In this document: positions 34,706 to 43,314 of the stretch, piece after piece | Layout of the letters: each line of letters begins with the position of its first letter | How positions within the stretch are numbered: position 1 is the first letter of the stretch | Source of the DNA: Laceyella sacchari | Lineage (GTDB): Bacteria > Bacillota > Bacilli > Thermoactinomycetales > Thermoactinomycetaceae | DNA length: 64,000 nt | NCBI RefSeq assembly: GCF_004343255.1 | Contig: NZ_SMDD01000001.1 | Location: 1,332,738-1,396,737, forward strand | Reading direction: 5' to 3' | The notes under the pieces: model-generated | Seen by the model: the letters and a program-made list of their open reading frames with translations, nothing else | The model's database searches: none | Told to the model about the DNA's origin: nothing | Program-made: the position numbers and the translations under genes

Positions 34706-35768
34706 GAACAGACTCCCCCTCTCTGTCTATTGGTATACGAACATACACCATTGTTCCTTCATTGGGAGCTGATTCGATCCGCAATGCTCCCCCCAACAGC
34801 GCGGCCCGCTCTTTCATCCCGTACAAACCTAATCCGGTCCCCTCTCCCTCCACTTGGGACGGATCAAAGCCTTTGCCAAAATCCTCGATAAACAGGCGAA
34901 CTTCTGCCGCAGTGTCGATGAGACTGAGTTTGATTTTGTCGGTAGCCGCGTATTTGGCTGCATTAATCATCGCCTCTTGCACAATCCGATACAATGCCGT
35001 CTCAACGGTAGACGAATAGCGACGTTTGGGACCTTTCACCACAAGTTCCACCTTGATGTCAAAAGTGGCTTCAAATTTTTTGGCGTATGAACGGATCGCT
35101 GGCAAAAATCCCAAGTCGTCAAGTGCCGACGGCCGCAAATCAGTAGCCAGGTTTTTCACTTCATCCAACGTCTGCTCAACCATCGCTTGCACATCAAGCA
35201 AATGCCTCTTTTTCTCGTCATCAAGTGGGAGATGATTGATCACTTTTAAGCCGATCAAAATGCTGTAAAGCGCTTGTCCGACACCATCATGCAGTTCGCG
35301 GGACACTCTTTTACGTTCCTCTTCCTGCGCTTGAATGATTTTATTGGTAACAAGCCGATGATGCCGCTCCCGCTCTGTGCGTTGCAATTGCGACATATCT
35401 CTGATGACGATGACCATAGAGCCCAGCGGATCTTCGGGCAAGGTCGCCGCGCTCGCCGTCACCGGATATTGTCTGCCATCCTTGGCCCTGATCTGCATTT
35501 CAAAGGAAGACAGCGACTGATGGTTGAAAAAACAGCCTGTACAACTGGCCTCCTCCACACACGTCGCAATCCCTTTGCAAATCGAACAAAAAAGGATGTT
35601 GTTCAATTCTGATCGACTATATCCGGTCAATGTCAAAGCGGCCCGATTGGCTTCCCGGATGACACCGCCGGGCTGAACGACAAAGATCGCATCCGCCGCG
35701 TGTTGAAAAATGGCCTCATAATAAGAAGGAACATCCAAATCGCTCTCGCCGCTCAAATAAGACATCAT
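34677..35768 (-). CDS. nreB: Sensor histidine kinase with Cys4 Fe-S PAS domain (NreB-like)
   Basis: 363 residues, ATG 35768 after GGAGGGGG. The N-terminal PAS domain (about 15-125) contains cysteines at about 61, 64, 76 and 79, spacing C-x2-C-x11-C-x2-C. This is the exact pattern that holds the oxygen-labile [4Fe-4S] cluster of staphylococcal NreB. HisKA_3 follows (ERKRVSRELHDGVGQALYSI, His about 160), then HATPase_c (IVQEAMINAAKYA, DFGKGF, GTGLGLYGMKERA). No membrane helix, so it is a cytosolic oxygen sensor. An extra cysteine (about 70) lies inside the x11 loop. The nitrate-sensor partner NreA is not adjacent. Confidence 0.92.
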   Translation of the reverse strand: MMSYLSGESDLDVPSYYEAIFQHAADAIFVVQPGGVIREANRAALTLTGYSRSELNNILFCSICKGIATCVEEASCTGCFFNHQSLSSFEMQIRAKDGRQYPVTASAATLPEDPLGSMVIVIRDMSQLQRTERERHHRLVTNKIIQAQEEERKRVSRELHDGVGQALYSILIGLKVINHLPLDDEKKRHLLDVQAMVEQTLDEVKNLATDLRPSALDDLGFLPAIRSYAKKFEATFDIKVELVVKGPKRRYSSTVETALYRIVQEAMINAAKYAATDKIKLSLIDTAAEVRLFIEDFGKGFDPSQVEGEGTGLGLYGMKERAALLGGALRIESAPNEGTMVYVRIPIDREGESVHADEGTHRG

Positions 35769-35953
35769 GTATCGCCCCCTCCATCAAACAGTTCAAATGG
35801 CACCCCTGCCACCCCGGGGTGCTTACCATGATTCATTGAAATCTAACCAACATATTTTCCACTCTTAGTCTACCTTGGAGCAGGCAGACTACGCCATGGG
35901 GGAATTCCCTGATGAGTGCTCCACCTGGTGCCCCTTTGTACAAACAACCGAGG

Positions 35954-36889
35954 CTATCCAATGCTCAACCTTCTCAAGCATGCCTTTACTTTGCCACCAG
36001 CCACAAAATCGAGCGCTTCCTTGACATCCTTTCTCGTAGCCACAATCGAGCCTTTGATTCTGATTCCAAACAACACCTTGTCAAATTGCGGTACTTTCAA
36101 CTCCTCATGGGGACTCCAAACCAGGGCAACGGTTCCGCCCCGCCGGACAGCCAGATAAGATTGCCGAAACGGATTTTTCCTGATATCCAAACAGAGGGAC
36201 GCATGCACACCTCCGATGTTTCGCATAATCACGGCAACGGGATCCGCCTCTTCAGCATTCAAAATCATGTCGGCTCCCGACTTTTTCGCCAACTCTCTGT
36301 TTTCTCGCCGTTCATCCACTGCTACTACCCTCAAGCCCATCGCTTTGGCGTACTGCACGGCAAGATGTCCCTGGCCTGCCATTCCAAACACGGCTACCCA
36401 TTCACCTTGTTTGACACCGCTTTCTTTTAACGCTTTGTAAATCAAGACGCCCTTGCAAAAAATAGGAGCTGCCTCTTGAAAATGCAGATTTCCAGGAATT
36501 TTGACCACATGCGAAGCCGGGAAAACACCATAATCGACACCGTCGCCAAACACTGCCTCACTGTCTTCCAGCTGATGTTCGCACATCTTCTCCTTTCCGG
36601 ACCGGCAATACCCGCATTCGCCGCAAGCAGAATGAAAGCAGGGAAGGCCAACACGATCACCCACGGCCAGCGATGAAACCCCTTTGCCAATGCCGCATAC
36701 GATCCCCATGTATTGTGGCGAAGGGCGATTGGAAGACGCTGTGACACAGGCGGTTGAGTGGCATCCTATGTGACAACCCCCGCAGCAATCATGCATTCGT
36801 ATCAATACCTCACCAGTTCCAATCAAGGGCGCAGACATCTCTTTCAGTTCAAGCTGGTTAAAAAACCGATTCACAACAGCCACTTTCAT
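35954..36889 (-). pseudogene. Degenerate zinc alcohol dehydrogenase (AdhP-like), probably decayed
   Basis: AGGAGG and ATG 36889 are intact and the MDR fold is clear: FHSACGECGYCRSGKEKMCE (structural zinc), VAVFGMAGQGHLAVQYAKAM (NAD loop), VRRGGTVALVWSPHEELKVP. However, the catalytic-zinc region reads CCGGCHIGCHSTACVTASSN instead of the usual CGVCHTDLH, and the expected LPxIPGHEG stretch appears in another frame (QRLPIALRHNTWGS) as if bases were lost or gained. The C-terminus stops early after KVKACLRRLSIG, where family members have 25-30 more residues. So it is most likely an inactive remnant. Confidence 0.75.
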
Positions 36890-37222
36890 TTTACTCCTCC
36901 TACATCACCGATGTTGGTTAAAATCCCCACCGCAAAGTGATCCGTTGAGTTGGCTTTCTTTATTTATGGGTAATGGTCGATTATGGTCATAACCGAACGG
37001 TTGGTTGTGTTAATCTGTATCCGGTATTCAGGCAAAGGACGACCCAATGGGCTCTCCGCATTCCGATCGATTGGCATGCCGCATCTGCCAACTCTTCACG
37101 TCTATCTTAAAACATCAGGTCATAATTGTATTTCAGGGAATTCACTGATCCAGCATAAAAATCTACCGGACATTTCGGTAGCAATTCCCGGTCGCTATTT
37201 TTATACTTTTTAATTTAATATA
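36890..37222. other. Intergenic region before sodA
   Basis: No gene recognised in about 330 bases. A weak stem CTACCG/CGGTAG (37163-37168 and 37176-37181) precedes the sodA promoter. Confidence 0.4.
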
Positions 37223-37251
37223 TTGATTAAATGAGCGAGTTATTGCATAAT
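37223..37251 (+). promoter_or_regulatory. SigA promoter of sodA
   Basis: -35 TTGATT (37223-37228), 17-base spacer, -10 CATAAT (37246-37251), about 48 bases before the sodA ATG. Confidence 0.75.
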
Positions 37252-37299
37252 TAAGTTAGAAAGGAATGAAATCAACCATTTACATAGGAGGGCTCTGAT

Positions 37300-37911
37300 A
37301 TGGCGAAGTTCGAACTGTCCGCATTGCCTTACACCTTTGATGCTTTGGAGCCGCATATTGACGCGCAAACCATGGAAATCCACCATAACCGCCATCATGC
37401 CACATATGTGAACAACTTGAACGCCGCTCTGGAAGGGGTAGAAGTGAACGCTACTTCCGTGGAAGCCTTGATCTCCGACCTGAATGCACTGCCGGAGAAC
37501 GTGCGCACCGCTGTTCGTAACAATGGTGGTGGCCACGCTAACCACAGCCTGTTCTGGGAAATCTTAAGTCCCAACGGCGGCGGTGAGCCGATTGGTGAAG
37601 TGGCCCAAGCAATCGCGGACACCTTTGTCAGCTTCGACAACTTCAAGAAACAATTTACCGATGCAGCGGCCAAACGCTTCGGTAGCGGTTGGGCTTGGTT
37701 GGTGGTGAAAGATGGCAAGTTGGCTGTGACCAGCACCCCTAACCAAGACAGCCCGCTGATGGAAGGGGCTGCACCAATCTTGGGCTTGGACGTATGGGAG
37801 CACGCTTACTACCTCAAATACCAAAACAAGCGCCCTGCTTACATCGAGGCTTTCTGGAATGTGGTCAACTGGAATGAAGTAAACCGGCGCTATCTTGCCG
37901 TGCGCGCGTAA
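37300..37911 (+). CDS. sodA: Manganese/iron superoxide dismutase
   Basis: 203 residues, ATG 37300 after [27 protein letters not shown] and [20 protein letters not shown] give the first metal His; [13 protein letters not shown] the second; [20 protein letters not shown] supplies Asp and the last His. [12 protein letters not shown] and [11 protein letters not shown] fit the Mn type of Bacillales. It converts superoxide to peroxide and oxygen in the cytosol. Single gene with its own promoter. Confidence 0.98.
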   Translation: MAKFELSALPYTFDALEPHIDAQTMEIHHNRHHATYVNNLNAALEGVEVNATSVEALISDLNALPENVRTAVRNNGGGHANHSLFWEILSPNGGGEPIGEVAQAIADTFVSFDNFKKQFTDAAAKRFGSGWAWLVVKDGKLAVTSTPNQDSPLMEGAAPILGLDVWEHAYYLKYQNKRPAYIEAFWNVVNWNEVNRRYLAVRA

Positions 37912-38259
37912 CTTTCATCCTATAACGCCAGCGCAGAAATGAACGGCTGAGCCATGTGCGTTCAGTCGTTTATTTCATTTAAAAACATACTGATTAAAAG
38001 AGGCAGACTGACGCTCCCGCTTCTGGAAATGGAATAAGCCCTCCTGGTTATGTGAAGGGCCTAATGCTTTATGTGTCATGGCATCCATAGACTGTGTGCG
38101 CTTTTCGACATACTCCTTATGTAACCTTAAGCTTGTGGCGGTTCGCCATACAGATGTTTCATCCCGCTTTCACCTCCGTTTTTTATTTTCTATAAATTCA
38201 TTTATTTAACCTTCTTTGGTTGCTATTTACACCGAATAATATTAAAAATATTAATTATG
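37912..38259. other. Intergenic region, no convincing gene
   Basis: On the minus strand about 37976-38150 a short open frame (HKALGPSHNQEGLFHFQKRE) runs without a stop but has no sensible start codon, and only an 11-codon ORF follows the GGAGGTG site near 38180. This may be a small-gene remnant. Confidence 0.3.
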
Positions 38260-38288
38260 TTGCTTGCGCAAATAGTAAATGCTACAAT
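38260..38288 (+). promoter_or_regulatory. Promoter of the leader ORF / GNAT unit
   Basis: -35 TTGCTT (38260-38265), 17-base spacer, -10 TACAAT (38283-38288). A leader of about 300 bases follows before the acetyltransferase gene. Confidence 0.7.
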
Positions 38289-38320
38289 ACGGATAAACCA
38301 GCGAAAGGGAGAGTACCCAC

Positions 38321-38449
38321 ATGAAAAAGAAATCACTGGTATTTTTGTCCAAAGATGTTGGGTACTCGACAGCTGTTTTTTACAATCTTTCTAATCACGG
38401 GATCAGTCTGTCTAAAAACAAAGCTTACCAACGACTCGTCATCCTTTGA
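38321..38449 (+). CDS. Possible 42-codon leader peptide
   Basis: ATG 38321 after AAAGGGAG opens a 42-residue frame (MKKKSLVFLSKDVGYSTAVF ... AYQRLVIL) that ends 36 bases before two hairpins. It has no membrane segment or known motif. Its place between a good promoter and a terminator in front of an acetyltransferase gene suggests a regulatory leader ORF. It could also be the stub of a decayed gene. Confidence 0.5.
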   Translation: MKKKSLVFLSKDVGYSTAVFYNLSNHGISLSKNKAYQRLVIL

Positions 38450-38484
38450 TCAGAAAGGTTATAAAATGAAGGATGGATCACACA

Positions 38485-38556
38485 CCACGGGTCGTTAGCC
38501 CCGTGGTTTCGTATATCGCAATACCAACGCCACAGGGCCAACCTGTGGCGTTTTTT
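38485..38556 (+). promoter_or_regulatory. Putative attenuator: two hairpins that can exchange partners
   Basis: Hairpin A: CCACGGG/CCCGTGG (38485-38491 and 38500-38506). Hairpin B: ACGCCACAGG/CCTGTGGCGT (38527-38551) followed by TTTTTT, a strong terminator. The right arm of A (GCCCCGTGG, 38498-38506) can also pair with the left arm of B (CCACAGGGC, 38530-38538) at 8 of 9 positions, which would break the terminator. Read-through would reach the GNAT gene at 38600. Confidence 0.6.
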
Positions 38557-38599
38557 ATCCAGACGAGTATTTGGGGCATGAATGAGGAGGTTATAGTAA

Positions 38600-39142
38600 A
38601 TGGAATTAAAAGGGAAAGAAATCTTCATCCGAATGCTAGAAGTTGGTGACGCTCCGGCGTTGGCGCGTCTTGAAACGGAAAACCGCGATTTTTTTCAAGC
38701 GTACACCCCCTCGCGTGACGAAGCGTTTTACACGGTTGAAAGGCAACAGGAACTGCTCAAACAAATGGAGAAAAGAAAAGCTGCTGATCAAGAATACTGG
38801 TTTGGGATCTTCCTAGCCAAAAACGGGGAATTGATCGGCAAAATCACTCTTTCGGAAGTGATGCGACGCCACTTGCAAAGTTGCTGGATCGGGTATTATC
38901 TGGATAAACGTCACAACGGCAAAGGCTATATGACCGAAGCCGTCCGCCTAGTCGTCTCCTATGCCTTCAGCGAACTGAAATTGCATCGGATTGAAGCCGG
39001 AGTGATGCCCCATAACCTCGGTTCAATCCAAGTTTTGAAAAAAGCAGGATTCCACACCGAAGGCATCAATAAAAAAAATGTGCGAATCAACGGAAAATGG
39101 GAAGATCATGTGCATCTCGCCATCATTAACGAAGAAGATTGA
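38600..39142 (+). CDS. GNAT acetyltransferase, RimJ/RimL-like
   Basis: 180 residues, ATG 38600 after GAGGAGG. EIFIRMLEVGDAPALARLET at the start, acetyl-CoA loop WIGYYLDKRHNGKGYMTEAV, and LKLHRIEAGVMPHNLGSIQV, LKKAGFHTEG are typical of Acetyltransf_3 proteins that acetylate ribosomal protein N-termini, or sometimes drugs. The leader with a putative attenuator hints at inducible control, as for some antibiotic-response genes. Confidence 0.9.
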   Translation: MELKGKEIFIRMLEVGDAPALARLETENRDFFQAYTPSRDEAFYTVERQQELLKQMEKRKAADQEYWFGIFLAKNGELIGKITLSEVMRRHLQSCWIGYYLDKRHNGKGYMTEAVRLVVSYAFSELKLHRIEAGVMPHNLGSIQVLKKAGFHTEGINKKNVRINGKWEDHVHLAIINEED

Positions 39143-39159
39143 GGAAGAACAACAAAAAA

Positions 39160-39193
39160 TGACTTGAGTCCACATAGCGCCTCAAGTCATTTT
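39160..39193. terminator. Bidirectional terminator
   Basis: TGACTTGAG (39160-39168) pairs with CTCAAGTCA (39181-39189), then TTTTCCC on the plus strand. The minus side begins with a U-rich complement of AAAAAA. It is shared by the convergent GNAT and arylamine acetyltransferase genes. Confidence 0.85.
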
Positions 39194-39214
39194 CCCTTCC
39201 TTCCCACTGGCGAC

Positions 39215-40000
39215 CTAGCTGCTGATACCAAAGTGCCGTTTGGCCAATTCATTGAAGGTTTCTTGGTCAATCTCTTCTTTCGTCGCCTGTCCGTCAACCC
39301 ACCGCGTGAAAGATCCTTCTGTTAACGTTAACCTTCCCCTTTCCGTCAAACGGGTGATTAACGGCTTTTTGTTAAAGGGAGATTTTTCGTGTTCGGCGAT
39401 GATGGATTGGATCTCTTCCAATTCTGCTGCCTTTTGTACCGGATGTTTGGAATCAAACGCATATCCGATCCGCCAGTCCTTGTCGGTATGCTTTATTTTT
39501 ATTTTCAAAACATGATCACCGTATTCGGTATCCATTTGTTCCACTCGAAACTCTCCATTCGGCGATGTGACGGCCTCGCCGCTCATCGGTACAGGGCGCA
39601 AGGGCAGATTTCCCCCGAATCCGGTGTCCACTAGATAGGTTTTTCCTTCATGTGTCAACAAAATGACGGCATGTGTTCTCCCCACTTCCTCAAAGTCTTG
39701 CATTTCGACGTTGTACACCGCCCCCTTGACCATGATGGCATGAAACCCATGCTCCAACAAGAAATAGTATAAAAGCGTGTTTAATTCATAACACAGGCCG
39801 CCTTCATTTCTCACCAATACTTTGTCGATCAAATTCTCCTTGGTGATAGCCTTCCTTTCCTTGCGGATGACACTTAAATTTTCGAACGGGATGGCCGTCG
39901 CTGTCTTTTCTAGAATTCGTCCCAAGGCTTCAAATGTGACTTTTTCATCGACGGGAAACCCAATTCGCTTGCAAAACAAGGCATGCATTGTCAACGTCAT
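39215..40000 (-). CDS. Arylamine N-acetyltransferase
   Basis: 261 residues, ATG 40000 with AGGAG 9 bases upstream. The catalytic triad is visible: Cys about 70 in RNEGGLCYELNTLLYYFL, His about 110 in GRTHAVIL, Asp about 125 in LVDTGFGG. IPFENLSV and the KPLITRLTERGRLTLTEGSF C-terminal part fit the family. It transfers acetyl from acetyl-CoA to arylamines and hydrazines in the cytosol. Physiological substrate unknown. Confidence 0.95.
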   Translation of the reverse strand: MTLTMHALFCKRIGFPVDEKVTFEALGRILEKTATAIPFENLSVIRKERKAITKENLIDKVLVRNEGGLCYELNTLLYYFLLEHGFHAIMVKGAVYNVEMQDFEEVGRTHAVILLTHEGKTYLVDTGFGGNLPLRPVPMSGEAVTSPNGEFRVEQMDTEYGDHVLKIKIKHTDKDWRIGYAFDSKHPVQKAAELEEIQSIIAEHEKSPFNKKPLITRLTERGRLTLTEGSFTRWVDGQATKEEIDQETFNELAKRHFGISS

Positions 40001-40183
40001 AAATAACCACTCCTAATATTGCGTATTTTTCTACATTCTATAAATACCCCTACTGCCGCTTTTTCAATCCTTGTAAATTGTGAAATAAAAAGCCAAATTC
40101 CAAATCATCAGTCATCATAAACCCTCTTTGCATTATAACAGCTATTCTCCGTACTCATTCGTGCTACCATGTTTTTTCATGCG

Positions 40184-40220
40184 CGTTAACCCCTTTTCAT
40201 ATAGACCAAAGGGGTTAACG
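40184..40220. repeat. Perfect 13-bp inverted repeat after Ku
   Basis: CGTTAACCCCTTT (40184-40196) and AAAGGGGTTAACG (40208-40220) with an 11-base loop, 13 bases after the Ku stop. There is no U-tract on either strand, so it is a stable hairpin but not a classic terminator. Confidence 0.7.
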
Positions 40221-40232
40221 CATCGCTCGTAA

Positions 40233-41114
40233 TTACATCTTCCGTCTCCTGCGCGGTGTCGGGTTAGCCGCCGGACCGGTTTCGGTTCCAGTCGCCCTTC
40301 GCGTCTCCGTCCCCATCCCTGTATCTGTCATTGTCGGTGCCACTTTGGACGCATTCAAGCTACGTTGCAACGCTTCCATCAAATCGACCACATTGTCTGT
40401 TCGCGGCGCAGCATCTGGCTCTTCAATTTCCTTGTTTTGAATTTTAGCTTGAATCAACTCTTTTAGTGCTTCTTCGTAGTTGCTCTTATAATCGTCACCA
40501 AATTGCTTGCTGATTTCCTCTATTAATTTGATTGCCATCTCCAACTCCGCTTCACTCACCTCTGTTGCCGCAATCCCCTCGATGCCGGGCACGCCTTCAA
40601 CTGCTCTCACTTCAGCCGGATAATGAATGATGTTCAGCAAGAGGCAATCTTTGTGGACCCGAATAACCGCCAGATGTTCGCTGGTGCGAAACGCAACTTT
40701 GGCGACTGCCACCTTCCCTGTCCGGTTCATCGCTTCATGCAACAACTTGTACGGCTTTCCTCCATATCCTCCAGGCCCCAGATAGTATGACTTCTCATAG
40801 TAAACGGGATCAATGCTATCTTTGTCTGTGAAATGAAGAATCTCAATCGTGCGCAAGGTAGGCAAAGGCAATTCGTTGATGTCGTCATCAGTGATGATGA
40901 CATAGTTTCCCGGAGCGTATTCATAACCGCGAATCACCTCTTTGGCTCCCACTTCACGGTCACATACCGGGCACCATTTTTTGTATTGAATCGGGTGCTT
41001 ACACTTTTCATGCAAACTGCGAAAGCTGGTCTTGTGGTCTTCCGTTGCCTTGTACAGGCTGACGGGGATATTGACCAACCCAAAACTGATGCTCCCTTTC
41101 CACATGGATCGCAT
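40233..41114 (-). CDS. ku: Bacterial Ku protein (non-homologous end joining)
   Basis: About 293 residues. ATG 41114 has AAGGG 9 bases upstream; earlier ATGs overlap that site. MWKGSISFGLVNIPVSLYKA, a zinc-ribbon-like CPVCDREVGAKEVIRGYEY, YYLGPGGYGGKPYKLLHEAM and VAKVAFRTSEHLAVIRVH are conserved Ku blocks. The C-terminus has a low-complexity Thr/Gly tract and ends PRRRRKM, a basic tail like those that aid DNA binding. Ku rings thread broken DNA ends and recruit LigD. No ligD is in this window. Confidence 0.96.
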   Translation of the reverse strand: MRSMWKGSISFGLVNIPVSLYKATEDHKTSFRSLHEKCKHPIQYKKWCPVCDREVGAKEVIRGYEYAPGNYVIITDDDINELPLPTLRTIEILHFTDKDSIDPVYYEKSYYLGPGGYGGKPYKLLHEAMNRTGKVAVAKVAFRTSEHLAVIRVHKDCLLLNIIHYPAEVRAVEGVPGIEGIAATEVSEAELEMAIKLIEEISKQFGDDYKSNYEEALKELIQAKIQNKEIEEPDAAPRTDNVVDLMEALQRSLNASKVAPTMTDTGMGTETRRATGTETGPAANPTPRRRRKM

Positions 41115-41226
41115 GGACATCCACCCTTTCGCTCTTTTCACTTATGTTCTCCAACCTATTCCTGAATCACTCAGCACCCCGACGCATAAAGGTCTATTTG
41201 CCAGGCCACCCTATATCCAAATTGAG

Positions 41227-41805
41227 ATGCGGACGGTGTGGAAGGTGTTGGAAAGATTAGCGGAAATCAAAGCCAAAGCCAAAGGGACGATTTTTGAGGA
41301 GTTCGTATCTTCGCAGGTGGAGAATTACAAGCAACAGAAACAAAAAGAACTAAAAAAAGCGAACATCAACAACAAATGGATTGACCACGCCGACGAGCTG
41401 TTTAACTTATTCGCCCAAATCAGCGAAGAGGTGAAACCACAAATCGAACCGTTTGTCGCGCATGCCGAGTTTGTGGACAATAGGGAAAGCGACGGCGCCG
41501 TCATGCTCACCGCGACCAATTTCCAAAACGAAACATTCTCTTTGCGATGTGCTGACCTGCATACAATGGAAGATTACGCGAAGCTGGAAGACGATGCATT
41601 TGTAGAAATATTGGACGAAGCGCAAGAAGAGGGAGGGGTTCAGTTCTTTTTTGACCCGGATGAATTAGTTGAGACGGTTCCACATTCCCGTATTTTCAAG
41701 GAGGATGATCCCTTAGCCACCCTCAAGCAGGTCATCCAACCCCATCTGGTGGAACTGCTCAAACGAACATTTGATATCGCCGCTCTCTTGGACAAAGAAA
41801 GCTGA
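41227..41805 (+). CDS. Uncharacterised soluble protein divergent from Ku
   Basis: About 192 residues if it starts at ATG 41227; the ribosome site is weak, and a longer frame to 41032 would run into the Ku start and is unlikely. The N-terminus is helical and basic (LAEIKAKAKGTIFEEFVSSQ, NYKQQKQKELKKANINNKWI); the rest is acidic with DALVEILDE-like strands (DAFVEILDEAQEEGGVQFFF). No family recognised. Head-to-head with Ku, so a shared control region is possible. Confidence 0.65.
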   Translation: MRTVWKVLERLAEIKAKAKGTIFEEFVSSQVENYKQQKQKELKKANINNKWIDHADELFNLFAQISEEVKPQIEPFVAHAEFVDNRESDGAVMLTATNFQNETFSLRCADLHTMEDYAKLEDDAFVEILDEAQEEGGVQFFFDPDELVETVPHSRIFKEDDPLATLKQVIQPHLVELLKRTFDIAALLDKES

Positions 41806-41840
41806 AAAAACCCGCTTACCCGCCATTTACATAACCAAAC

Positions 41841-41866
41841 AAAAAAACATGGGGTTTACCCATGTT
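41841..41866 (-). terminator. Terminator of the ammonium transporter gene
   Basis: AACATGGG (41846-41853) pairs with CCCATGTT (41859-41866). On the minus strand it is followed by TTTTTTT. It starts 3 bases after the stop. Confidence 0.9.
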
Positions 41867-41868
41867 TA

Positions 41869-43146
41869 TTACATGACGCGTCGAATCTCTTCCTCATGTC
41901 TCATGAACATCACATGTTCAGGATAGCTGTAACTGCCATGTTCACTGATATCCAACCCCTTCAATTCATCTTCCTTCGACACGCGGAGCCCCATGGTTTT
42001 ATCCAATATCCAAAGTGCAATAAAAGTAACCAAGGCAACATACAAAGCCGCCACGACCACACCGACCATTTGCACGCCCAATTGGCTGAATCCACCGCCA
42101 TAGAACAATCCCGCTTTGCCGATTCCCACTTTCTCCACCAAGCGCGGTGCAGCGAACAATCCCGTGGACAGACTGCCCCAGATTCCGGCAATGCCATGGA
42201 CAGAGAAAGCAAACACAGGGTCATCAATGCCTTTTTTGTCGAAATAGACAGCAGTGTATGTGGTCAGGGAACCAGCCACCAATCCGATCACCACTGCCGC
42301 CCATGCCTCCACGAACGCACACGCCGCAGTAATCGCAACCAAAGCTGCCAGCACTCCGTTTAAGATGGCTGGAATTTCCGCTTTTCCCGTCAACAGGAGC
42401 GAGGTACAATAGGCCGCCAAAACCCCTGCTGCCGCCGCCAACACCGTGGTCAGCGCCACATACCCATAAAATCCGTCTTGCGCGCTAAGTGTGCTTCCTG
42501 GATTAAAACCGAACCAACCCAACCAAATGATCAGCACGCCCAATATGGAATAAACTTGGTTATGTCCTGGAATCACATTGGATGAACCGTCACGGTTGTA
42601 TTTGCCTAATCGCGGTTTCAACATCAGCGTAGCGACCAGCGCCGCGACACCTCCTTGCAAATGAACGACCGTTGATCCGGCGAAATCTTGTTTACCCAAG
42701 CTGTGCAACCAGCCTTCCGCGCCCCAAATCCAGTGCCCGACCACCGGGTAGATGGCTACGGTATAAATAAAAGCAAAAATCAGATACACACTTAATTTGG
42801 CTCGTTCAGCAAAGCCCCCCCAAGCGATGGCCAAGGAAACCGCCACAAAGGAAAGCTGGAACAAAAACGAAAGTTCATTGGGTATGGCGCCTTTCTCCTC
42901 CGGCAGATCAAGAAACCACCCTGTTTGGCCAATCCATGACCCCTCACCAAAAGTCAGACCGTAACCCACAGCCCAGAAAGCCAATGCGGCTACTGAAAAC
43001 CCGAGCAATTGTTTGCCAGCAATGTGACCCGCATTTTTCATCCGGGTGGCCCCGGCTTCCAACAAAACAAACCCCGCTTGCATAAATAAGACGAGAATGG
43101 CTGACAACATCACCCAAACACCATCTACTGCCAACATGGCTGACAT
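41869..43146 (-). CDS. amt: Ammonium transporter (Amt/NrgA family)
   Basis: 425 residues, ATG 43146 after AAAGGGG. Eleven membrane helices. MQAGFVLLEAGATRMKN, the first pore His in GSTVVHLQGGVAALVA, GWFGFNPGS, and the second pore His in FAFSVHGIAGIWGSLSTGLF are all present. It conducts ammonium/ammonia at low external nitrogen. The C-terminal tail (GLRVSKEDELKGLDISEHGS) matches the cytosolic regulatory tail that GlnB/GlnK binds. No glnK gene is adjacent. Confidence 0.97.
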   Translation of the reverse strand: MSAMLAVDGVWVMLSAILVLFMQAGFVLLEAGATRMKNAGHIAGKQLLGFSVAALAFWAVGYGLTFGEGSWIGQTGWFLDLPEEKGAIPNELSFLFQLSFVAVSLAIAWGGFAERAKLSVYLIFAFIYTVAIYPVVGHWIWGAEGWLHSLGKQDFAGSTVVHLQGGVAALVATLMLKPRLGKYNRDGSSNVIPGHNQVYSILGVLIIWLGWFGFNPGSTLSAQDGFYGYVALTTVLAAAAGVLAAYCTSLLLTGKAEIPAILNGVLAALVAITAACAFVEAWAAVVIGLVAGSLTTYTAVYFDKKGIDDPVFAFSVHGIAGIWGSLSTGLFAAPRLVEKVGIGKAGLFYGGGFSQLGVQMVGVVVAALYVALVTFIALWILDKTMGLRVSKEDELKGLDISEHGSYSYPEHVMFMRHEEEIRRVM

Positions 43147-43261
43147 CTTCGCACGCCCCTTTATGTCACGTTAATTAACATCTTAAGGGCATATTAACAT
43201 GTAAAGCATCTCCTAACCACAATCATGTTAGATAATATGACATATAAATCGAGCAGAAAAT

Positions 43262-43299
43262 AAAAAACCAGCCTTGCCGATCCTTTTCGGCATGCCGGT
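43262..43299 (-). terminator. Terminator of dnaD
   Basis: On the minus strand ACCGGCATGCCGA pairs with TCGGCAAGGCTGGT (minor mismatches) and is followed by TTTTTTATT, 16 bases after the dnaD stop. Confidence 0.8.
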
Positions 43300-43314
43300 C
43301 AGTTTCTGCATCAT

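Noticed and set aside
41032-41226. 65-codon N-terminal extension of the protein divergent from Ku
   Set aside because: It would overlap the Ku start on the other strand and has no ribosome site.
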